Source: WYZ-LMO11 sp964617245
GTDB lineage: Archaea; Thermoproteota; Methanomethylicia; Methanomethylicales; Methanomethylicaceae
Reading direction: 5' to 3'
Assembly (NCBI GenBank): GCA_964617245.1
Contig: CAZTWF010000059.1
Coordinates: forward strand, 1-30,649
Length of the DNA stretch: 30,649 nucleotides
Positions 24,899 through 30,649 of the stretch are shown piece after piece. A program made the translations under genes and the position numbers. The notes below the pieces were generated by a model. It saw only the letters and a program-made list of their open reading frames with translations. It did no database searches and was not told where the DNA came from. Every line of letters begins with the position of its first letter. Position 1 is the first letter of the stretch.

Positions 24899-25723
24899 TT
24901 TTAATAAGTCCATATCAAAAATAATTCCCTGAATCTCATTTTTTGCATTTATCACAATCAATTGATCAACATCATATTTTTTCATTTTCATAGCACATTC
25001 ACTTATACTAGCATTTTCAAGTATGGTAATACAGGGAGTGGACATGACTTGATGTAGAGGTATTTCTGGTAAGGTTATCTTTCCTTTAGTAATTAAAAGA
25101 AAGGATGTAGTCTCCCAATCCCATTCCTGTCCTTCAGATCCTGCTTTTAAAATTGTCTTCTTTTCTTCTATTTTAATTTCACTATATTTCATTAAATCAG
25201 TTAAAGATAATATTCCATTAATTTGCTCATTACGATTAATTGATAAAACCACATGTGATCCTGTTATCATCATTATTCTTCCAATAATATTTAAAGGGGT
25301 ATTATCCCAGCAGATCAATCCTACTGGAGACATAATATCTTTAACTTTAAGATTAGATGTTGATTTTATTAATAATTTATGGACTATATCACCTATAGTA
25401 ACTATTCCAATAAGTTCTTTATCTATAACAACAGGAATTCTTCTATAACCTTTTTCTCGCATTATCTTTATACATTCAGATAAAGGAGTATCTGGAGTAA
25501 TTGTAATAACATTTTTATTCATGATAAGAGCAATTTGTTCTTCATCTCCTTTTTTTAATAAATTTTCTCTTGTAACTATTCCAATAATTTGTTTTGTACC
25601 TTTTTTTACTACAGGAAAGCCAGATACTTTTTTCTCAATAAATTTTTTAAAAATCTCATTTCTATTGCCAGGTACTTCTACATATACTACATCTTTATTC
25701 ATTATATCCTTTACATAACTCAA
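24890..25723 (-). CDS. Protein with four CBS domains
   Basis: 277 aa made of four CBS motifs in two pairs: about residues 1-55 (VKDIMNKDVVYV, SGFPVVKKG), 60-118 (IALIMNKNVITITPDTPLSECI, RRIPVVI), 124-180 (VKDIMSPVGLICWDNTPLN) and 222-277 (LHQVMSTPCITILENASISECA, DQLIVINAKNEIQGI). A linker of about 40 residues separates the third and fourth. CBS pairs bind adenosine nucleotides such as AMP or S-adenosylmethionine and act as sensors; no output domain is attached. It follows the MazG-like gene by 10 nt on the same strand. Confidence 0.9.
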   Translation of the reverse strand: MSYVKDIMNKDVVYVEVPGNRNEIFKKFIEKKVSGFPVVKKGTKQIIGIVTRENLLKKGDEEQIALIMNKNVITITPDTPLSECIKIMREKGYRRIPVVIDKELIGIVTIGDIVHKLLIKSTSNLKVKDIMSPVGLICWDNTPLNIIGRIMMITGSHVVLSINRNEQINGILSLTDLMKYSEIKIEEKKTILKAGSEGQEWDWETTSFLLITKGKITLPEIPLHQVMSTPCITILENASISECAMKMKKYDVDQLIVINAKNEIQGIIFDMDLLKSL

Positions 25724-25733
25724 AACTATTCAC

Positions 25734-26024
25734 CTAAAAATTACAATTACATGGAATATTTTTACATCGTGGACATTTTGAGTACTTCTCTAAAAAATAT
25801 TTAGAAATATCAATATTTAATACATTTGCTAATGAAAAGAGCCATGCCAGTACATCAACTATTTCTTCTTTTATGTTTTTATCATCTTTTTTCCTTATGG
25901 CTTCTGCTAATTCTCCTACTTCTTCAATAAACCAAATAAAAGTTCCTTCTACACCACGTTTTTTATCACGTTCACCATAAATTTTTAGCATTAATTCTTG
26001 TGCTTCACTTATTTTCATTTTCAT
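25734..26024 (-). CDS. MazG-type nucleotide pyrophosphohydrolase with C-terminal zinc knuckle
   Basis: 96 aa. The metal-binding helices of the MazG fold are visible: FIWFIEEVGELAEAIRK supplies the EExxE motif and EEIVDVLAWLFSLAN the ExxD motif. The C-terminus adds a small cysteine cluster (CPRCKNIPCNC) as seen in archaeal members. Such enzymes hydrolyse nucleoside triphosphates to monophosphate and pyrophosphate, often to clean the nucleotide pool. Its ATG overlaps the stop of the glycine hydroxymethyltransferase gene by one nucleotide (TAATG); a second ATG lies six nucleotides further on. Confidence 0.88.
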   Translation of the reverse strand: MKMKISEAQELMLKIYGERDKKRGVEGTFIWFIEEVGELAEAIRKKDDKNIKEEIVDVLAWLFSLANVLNIDISKYFLEKYSKCPRCKNIPCNCNF

Positions 26025-27352
26025 TACCTTATCTTTATATACTCATAAGCATCATTAATTGATGAAAAGCAATATTTTACTTTTTGAAAATCTTTTCTCA
26101 ATTCTATAACTTTATCTCTAATAATTTTTGAATCCTTCTTATCTATTACAGCCATTTTTATTAAGTTAGCAATTTCAATCATTTCTGATTTACCCATGCC
26201 TAAACGTGTAACTTCTTGAGTGCCTATTCTTATGCCTCCAGGTGTTCTATAATCTCTTTTCATTCTTTTATCATATGGTAAAAGATTTCTATTTACTAAT
26301 ATATTACACTCTTCTAGTTTCTTTTCTATTTCAAAGCCATTTCCATATTTTGAGACATCAATAAGAATCATATGAGATTCTGTAAATCCTCTTTTCTCAT
26401 ATAGTACATCAAAACCAAGTTCATATAATGCTTGGGCTAATGTTTTAGAATTTAATACAATAGCTCTTGCATATTCCTTATAAAATTTAATAGCCTCAGC
26501 AAAAGCTATAGCAACACCTGCAACTGCATGAAGATGATGATTACTTACAAGACCTGGAAAAACAATTTTCTTTATCATCTCAGCATATTTAGACCAAGAA
26601 GCAATAGCACCGTGTTGAGGTCCTGCTAATGTCTTATGTGTACTCATAGTAAAAACATCAGCACCCTCACGTAAGGGATCTTGGAAAATTCCACCAGCTA
26701 TAAGACCTGCAACATGTGCTCCATCATAAATAACTTTTGCATCATAGTTTTTAGCAATATCTGAAATTTCTTTTACAGGATGTGGAAATAGAAAGACGCT
26801 TGCACCTAAGATAAATAATTTTGGTTTTTTATTATTAGCTTCTAATTCTTTTATCATAGAAATAGTCTTGTCTATATCAATATTGAAATTTTCTTCATCA
26901 AATGGATAATTATATACTTCTAATTCTCTTATAGCGCCAGCAGTACCTCCAATTGTCTTTTTACCATGACTAATATGTCCTCCACTTGGTATTGAAAATG
27001 CAAAAGTAATATCATTTGGATTAGCAAATGCTGAATATGCAGCTAAATTAGCAACAACACCAGAAATAGGTCTAACATCAATAAATTCAGCATTAAATAA
27101 TATTTTACCAAGTTCTATAGCAATTGATTCTACTTCATCAATATATTTACAACCTGCATAAAGTCTTTCACCTACCCAACCTTCTGCATATCTATTTCCA
27201 AAATCACTTGCTAATGCTTCTCTAACAGCAGGACTTGGAATATTTTCACTAGCAATAAGTGGAATAGCATTTTTCATCATTTCATGATGAGCTTCTAAAC
27301 ATTTAAGAATATTTTCATATGCTATTGTAACATCTATTTTCTCTTCATTCAT
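26024..27352 (-). CDS. glyA: Serine hydroxymethyltransferase
   Basis: 442 aa PLP enzyme interconverting serine and glycine while passing a one-carbon unit to a folate or archaeal pterin. Motifs: LIASENIPSPAV at the N-terminus, NRYAEGWVGERLYAG, then YDGAHVAGLIAGG and the PLP lysine K240 in MSTHKTLAGPQHG. The C-terminus has YRTPGGIRIGTQEVTRLGM. It is slightly longer than the bacterial GlyA and resembles the archaeal group. A GAGGT sequence nine nucleotides before the ATG is the likely ribosome binding site. First gene of a three-gene run with the MazG-like and CBS proteins; divergent from Sec61-beta. Confidence 0.95.
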   Translation of the reverse strand: MNEEKIDVTIAYENILKCLEAHHEMMKNAIPLIASENIPSPAVREALASDFGNRYAEGWVGERLYAGCKYIDEVESIAIELGKILFNAEFIDVRPISGVVANLAAYSAFANPNDITFAFSIPSGGHISHGKKTIGGTAGAIRELEVYNYPFDEENFNIDIDKTISMIKELEANNKKPKLFILGASVFLFPHPVKEISDIAKNYDAKVIYDGAHVAGLIAGGIFQDPLREGADVFTMSTHKTLAGPQHGAIASWSKYAEMIKKIVFPGLVSNHHLHAVAGVAIAFAEAIKFYKEYARAIVLNSKTLAQALYELGFDVLYEKRGFTESHMILIDVSKYGNGFEIEKKLEECNILVNRNLLPYDKRMKRDYRTPGGIRIGTQEVTRLGMGKSEMIEIANLIKMAVIDKKDSKIIRDKVIELRKDFQKVKYCFSSINDAYEYIKIR

Positions 27353-27383
27353 AGGTATATTACCTCATTATATTTTCGAGGAT

Positions 27384-27395
27384 AAAATTAATAAA
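27384..27395 (+). promoter_or_regulatory. TATA-like element for Sec61-beta, perhaps shared with glyA
   Basis: AAAATTAATAAA is centred about 26 nt before the ATG at 27416. On the other strand the same word could direct a start near 27363-27366, just at the GAGGT ribosome binding site of glyA. Spacing evidence only. Confidence 0.35.
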
Positions 27396-27415
27396 GGAAT
27401 CGATCTCATTAATAT

Positions 27416-27595
27416 ATGATAAAAATGCCAAAGAAAGAAAGAAAAAGAGAAGGGCCCATGCCAGTAACAGGTGCAGGATTAATAAGATTTTTTGAGGAAG
27501 AAATACATGGTATAAAGATAAAGCCAGTATATGTTATTATTAGTTGTGTAATACTAATTACAAGTGTAATTTTAGCACATTTATTATTAGGTTAA
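27416..27595 (+). CDS. Preprotein translocase subunit Sec61-beta (archaeal SecG)
   Basis: 59 aa from ATG 27416, or 56 aa from ATG 27425. A basic start (MPKKERKREGP) is followed by MPVTGAGLIRFFEEE, the conserved cytosolic segment of Sec61-beta, then GIKIKP and one hydrophobic membrane helix from about residue 37 to the end (VYVIISCVILITSVILAHLL). This small subunit sits at the edge of the SecY protein-conducting channel. The first ATG is 26 nt after a TATA-like element, suggesting a leaderless message. The stop is only 3 nt from the end of the convergent MBL gene. Confidence 0.88.
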   Translation: MIKMPKKERKREGPMPVTGAGLIRFFEEEIHGIKIKPVYVIISCVILITSVILAHLLLG

Positions 27596-27598
27596 AAA

Positions 27599-28585
27599 TT
27601 ATATAATCGATTTAGCATCAATACCAATTTTTCTTAAGGATTTAGCTAATTCTTTTGCATAGCCATGAATTGTAAATACTTTCTTTGGATTACATTTTGA
27701 AATAAAGTTAATTAATTGAGGATAATCTGAATGAGAACTTAAAGGAAAGCTAATATCAGTATTTTTTATATTTTTATAAATAGCTGCCCAACCAGTAATT
27801 ACACCTATTTTAGAATTTGGATATTTAGCTCTTAGTTTATCTACATTATAATTATAAGGAAAGAGAACTACACAGTCTTTACTTTCAATTAATTCCTTTC
27901 CATCTTCACTTAAATCATAAAATATTAGATCTTCACCAAAACTTCTAATAACTTCATTTATTTTTGAAATTCTAGAATGTGTAACCACAGGAATAGAAGA
28001 AAATTTATTGAAAAGTTTAGTTATTTCTTGAGCCTTACCTAAGGGATAGACTAAAAGTATAGGAAGAAAACCATTATTGATTATTTTTGCAGTCCATGAA
28101 ATTATATCTACATATACCTCTTCACGAGGAGGGAAAACAATCCCTGGCTTACCATATGTAGCTTCTACTATCATGATATCACACTCAACTGGTGATATAG
28201 CTTCTTGTATCAAACTTTTTGTAAAATTGAAGTCTCCAGTATAAAGAAGAGTCACATCTTTATTTCTAATAATTAATGATGCTGAACCAAAAACATGACC
28301 TGAATTTATGAGTTGGAGCTCTAAATTTTGAATTTCTATTCTCTCACCATAACTGCAAGGTAATACATTTTTTATTTTCTTATTTATTAAAACTTCTCCT
28401 ATAGCAATTGTCTGAGGAGTAGTATATTTTAAACAATATTCATTTAATAAACCATAGATATGATCTCTATGAGCATGAGAAATGAATATTGATGAATTCT
28501 TATTAGTTTTAATAACAGGATCTAACATAATTTCAAAGTTATTAGCTCTAACAACTACTCCATTATCCCAATATATGGCGATCAA
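27599..28585 (-). CDS. Metallo-beta-lactamase/beta-CASP-type nuclease-like protein (COG1236-like)
   Basis: 328 aa. The N-terminal MBL half shows the metal motif SHAHRDHIYG, then INSGHVFGSASLII and LLYTGDFNF with metal histidine and aspartate. The second half has VEATYGKPG, a beta-CASP-like insert and a C-terminal SSHSDYPQLINF and FTIHGYAKELA, the late conserved histidines. This order fits archaeal CPSF/Ysh1-like exonucleases acting on RNA or DNA ends. No KH domains, so it is the short form. The start is TTG with GTGAG upstream; a TATA-like TATAAAG near 28612-28618 would make it nearly leaderless. It is divergent from the DUF2070 gene. Confidence 0.85.
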   Translation of the reverse strand: MIAIYWDNGVVVRANNFEIMLDPVIKTNKNSSIFISHAHRDHIYGLLNEYCLKYTTPQTIAIGEVLINKKIKNVLPCSYGERIEIQNLELQLINSGHVFGSASLIIRNKDVTLLYTGDFNFTKSLIQEAISPVECDIMIVEATYGKPGIVFPPREEVYVDIISWTAKIINNGFLPILLVYPLGKAQEITKLFNKFSSIPVVTHSRISKINEVIRSFGEDLIFYDLSEDGKELIESKDCVVLFPYNYNVDKLRAKYPNSKIGVITGWAAIYKNIKNTDISFPLSSHSDYPQLINFISKCNPKKVFTIHGYAKELAKSLRKIGIDAKSII

Positions 28586-28657
28586 GATTTCTCACTTAAT
28601 AATTAATTGAGTATAAAGTTTTTATTCTTTTTACTTAATTGAATATTGGGAGATTGA

Positions 28658-30439
28658 TTGATAGCAGATAAATTTATAGAGAAGTACAAAAATATTTTCA
28701 GTCTTCCTAAGGAAGGTCATATTTTAATATTAATAACTATATTTAGTATTATCGTAAATATAATAAATTATTCTATAATTAATTTCTCAATATTTATACT
28801 AGTATATAAAATCATATTTATTTACTTAATTCCTATTATAATAAGTAATTATATAATATGTAACATTCTAAAGGATAGTTTCTTTAATAAGAGAAGAGTT
28901 CTTGGACTTATATTCATAGGAATATTAATAATTGGAATATTAGAAATAATTAGTGTAATATTATTTAAAATATTTAATATAAATTTATCATTAGAAAAGA
29001 TATATTTCATAACAATTGGAGCAATTACATTACTTTATGGAATAGTAATTGGAGCAACCACAGTAATAAGTACTAAAAAACTCTTTATTATAAGTACCAT
29101 TCATCCAATATTAATAATGTTATTCAGTATAATACAAATGAGCTTTTTAAAAGAAGTTCTTTTATCATCTTTATTAAGTTTTACAATTATCATTATTTTT
29201 TCATTTATCATAGCATTAGTATATTTAAAATATATAGAAAAAACAGGAAGAGAAGTTTTAGGATTAAGTAGTTTGATATTATTTAGAGGATTTATAGAAG
29301 CAATGATGATGGATAAAACTGGATTATTAGAAAAATTGTTGAAAATAGTTTCAACTACTAAAGATGCAGATATCAGAATTATTGATTTTAAAGGTAAGAA
29401 TATTTCTGGAAGAATAATAGTACCAAATATTCATTTTGGACCTTTTAAAAAAGTTGGAAGTAGTGAGTTGCCTAGTAAATTAGCAATGAGACTTAAGGAA
29501 AAAGGAATCATACCTATAATTTTTCATTCACCATCAAATCATGAAAAAGATTTAATATCTTCAAAAGAATGTGAAGCTATAATTGATTCAGTTTTATCAA
29601 TTGAGCATAATTATGATAATTATAGTATAGTATCAAAGTCTATAAGAAAAAAGAAAGGAGATATCACTATTACTTGTCAAATATTTAATAATATTCCATT
29701 AATTGTGATAAGTAGGGCTCCTATACCAACAGAAGATCTTCCAGAAAGAATTAATGATATTTGTATGAAAAAAATAATTGAAAAGGGTTTTTCTGATGGA
29801 ATTATAGTAGATGCACATAATGCAATAGATACATCATATATTGATATAAGAGAAGAAGATGAAAAAAATATTCTAGAAGCATTAGAAGAATGTCTTGAAG
29901 AATTAAAAAATTGTAAATATAATAAGGCATTAATAGGATTTTCAAGTTCAAAAATTGAAAATTATTCATATTATGATGGATTTGGAGATGCAGGAATAAT
30001 GGCAATGGTAGTAGATGTAGAAGGACAAAAAACAGCTTATGTAGTTTTTGATGGAAATAATATGATAAAAGGATTAAGAGAAGAAATAATAAATGTATTA
30101 GAAAAAGAAGGATATGAAAATTCAGAAGTTGCAACAACTGATACACATATAGTAGTAGGATGGAAATCAAAAGAAGGATATATGCCAATAGGAAAAAATA
30201 TTGATAAGGAAATTATTATTAGAAAAGTATTGGAATTAGTAAAAGATGCAGATACTAAAAAAGAAGAATGTTCTATAAAATTTTATAAAATAACTCTAAA
30301 AAATTTGCATTTCTTAGGTGATGAGGGATTAGAAAGACTTTGGAAAATAACTGATGAAAGTATTAAAAAAGTAAAAAAAGGTGGAATAATTATAATGATT
30401 TTAATGATTTTATTAGGTAGTATTTTATATCACATATAA
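28658..30439 (+). CDS. DUF2070 family integral membrane protein
   Basis: 593 aa, TTG start after GGGAG. The first 200 residues are about seven hydrophobic helices. A soluble region (about residues 215-570) follows, then one last membrane helix at about 572-592. DUF2070 proteins are archaeal and of unknown function. Likely conserved points in the soluble part are H259 (PNIHFGPF), the SNHEKDL segment, D385 and H387 (VDAHNAID), D444 (GFGDAGIMA) and D495 with H497 (TTDTHIVVG). The spread of His and Asp looks like a metal-dependent active site, but that is inference. Last complete gene of the window. Confidence 0.85.
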   Translation: MIADKFIEKYKNIFSLPKEGHILILITIFSIIVNIINYSIINFSIFILVYKIIFIYLIPIIISNYIICNILKDSFFNKRRVLGLIFIGILIIGILEIISVILFKIFNINLSLEKIYFITIGAITLLYGIVIGATTVISTKKLFIISTIHPILIMLFSIIQMSFLKEVLLSSLLSFTIIIIFSFIIALVYLKYIEKTGREVLGLSSLILFRGFIEAMMMDKTGLLEKLLKIVSTTKDADIRIIDFKGKNISGRIIVPNIHFGPFKKVGSSELPSKLAMRLKEKGIIPIIFHSPSNHEKDLISSKECEAIIDSVLSIEHNYDNYSIVSKSIRKKKGDITITCQIFNNIPLIVISRAPIPTEDLPERINDICMKKIIEKGFSDGIIVDAHNAIDTSYIDIREEDEKNILEALEECLEELKNCKYNKALIGFSSSKIENYSYYDGFGDAGIMAMVVDVEGQKTAYVVFDGNNMIKGLREEIINVLEKEGYENSEVATTDTHIVVGWKSKEGYMPIGKNIDKEIIIRKVLELVKDADTKKEECSIKFYKITLKNLHFLGDEGLERLWKITDESIKKVKKGGIIIMILMILLGSILYHI

Positions 30440-30598
30440 TAATATTGATAAAAATCACATTAAAAATCACAAAAAGTAAATAAAAAGAATCATCTTAAGC
30501 TCTTGATCTATTTTATTCAAAATTTAAACAATTAATCTTATTAATAGAATATACTTAGTTAATAGGAAAATAAAAGAAGAAATTAATTAAATTATAAA
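30440..30598. other. AT-rich intergenic spacer
   Basis: About 160 nt after the DUF2070 gene with no open frame or RNA I can recognise. It holds two close copies of AAAAATCACA near 30450-30475 and many stop codons in all frames. Confidence 0.6.
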
Positions 30599-30649
30599 TT
30601 AATCACAGTTTAATGCTACAGCAATTTGACCTACAGAAATACACCCATC
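30599..30649 (-). CDS. Possible C-terminal end of a truncated gene at the window edge
   Basis: Read on the minus strand, an open frame runs from the window edge to a TAA stop at 30599-30601 and gives 16 residues, beginning DGCISVGQIAVAL. Base composition here is less AT-rich than the adjoining spacer, which fits coding DNA. Too short to name. Confidence 0.3.
   Translation of the reverse strand, partial: DGCISVGQIAVALNCD

Noticed and set aside
25734..26024. MazG as part of a MazE/MazF toxin-antitoxin or phage-defence unit
   Set aside because: Neighbours are serine hydroxymethyltransferase and a CBS protein; no toxin or defence gene is near.
29802..30188. 128-codon minus-strand frame opposite DUF2070, leucine- and tyrosine-rich
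   Set aside because: A composition artefact of A-rich coding DNA; DUF2070 is the real gene.
30448..30475. Two copies of AAAAATCACA as the start of a repeat array
   Set aside because: Just two short copies with no regular spacing or further units; not a CRISPR or satellite.

Overview
The window looks like a stretch of a very AT-rich archaeal chromosome. Nearly every protein is a housekeeping archaeal type: release factor aRF1, PAN, aNAC, MBF1, TFE, Elf1-like factor, Trm56, Sec61-beta, GGGP synthase, an RPA-like protein and the large subunit of DNA polymerase D. PolD together with PAN and an Elf1-like factor suggests a member of the TACK/Thermoproteota side that retains PolD, rather than a Sulfolobales-type crenarchaeote; I cannot place it more exactly. 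An oxygen-sensitive class III ribonucleotide reductase points to an anaerobe. GC-rich tRNA stems in an otherwise AT-rich region suggest heat adaptation. There are no insertion sequences, CRISPR arrays, integrases or phage genes. Genes are packed with overlaps of 1-26 nt, and no gene-free stretch exceeds 300 nt; the longest is about 160 nt near the right end.

Layout. 1-4630 (+): an alpha-glucan phosphorylase-like enzyme, then a translationally coupled proB-proA-proC operon for proline. 4605-5837 (-): aRF1, overlapping proC tail to tail and divergent from UMP kinase. 5893-6804 (+): pyrH and a small zinc-ribbon membrane protein, followed by an intron-containing tRNA-Leu(CAA). 7041-8673: a PPC-domain protein (-), divergent from trm56-tfe (+), then tRNA-Val(UAC). 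8655-11164: MBF1 (-), divergent from PAN-PUA protein-NAC (+), a protein quality-control and translation set.

11166-16887 (-): a transcription regulator, HMG-CoA synthase, a thiolase and its DUF35 partner (entry of the mevalonate route to archaeal lipids), followed by a NrdD whose N-terminus carries a winged helix-turn-helix. A perfect 21-bp inverted repeat around a TATA-like element lies between the regulator and HMG-CoA synthase. 16948-17022: tRNA-Pro(CGG). 17069-18442 (-): a COG2509 flavoprotein. 18512-24898 (+): a tight run of SWIM protein, RPA-like OB-fold protein, Elf1-like factor, GGGP synthase, polyprenol-kinase-like membrane protein and PolD large subunit, joining DNA replication with membrane lipid synthesis. 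24890-27352 (-): serine hydroxymethyltransferase, a MazG-type pyrophosphatase and a four-CBS-domain protein. 27416-30439: Sec61-beta (+), a beta-CASP/MBL nuclease-like protein (-) and a DUF2070 membrane protein (+).

The most interesting items are the regulator/palindrome/HMG-CoA synthase promoter, the wHTH-ATP-cone-NrdD fusion, divergent gene pairs that seem to share one central TATA element, and the DUF2070 protein with histidine/aspartate motifs suggesting an uncharacterised enzyme. I found no clear multi-gene system that is wholly new.
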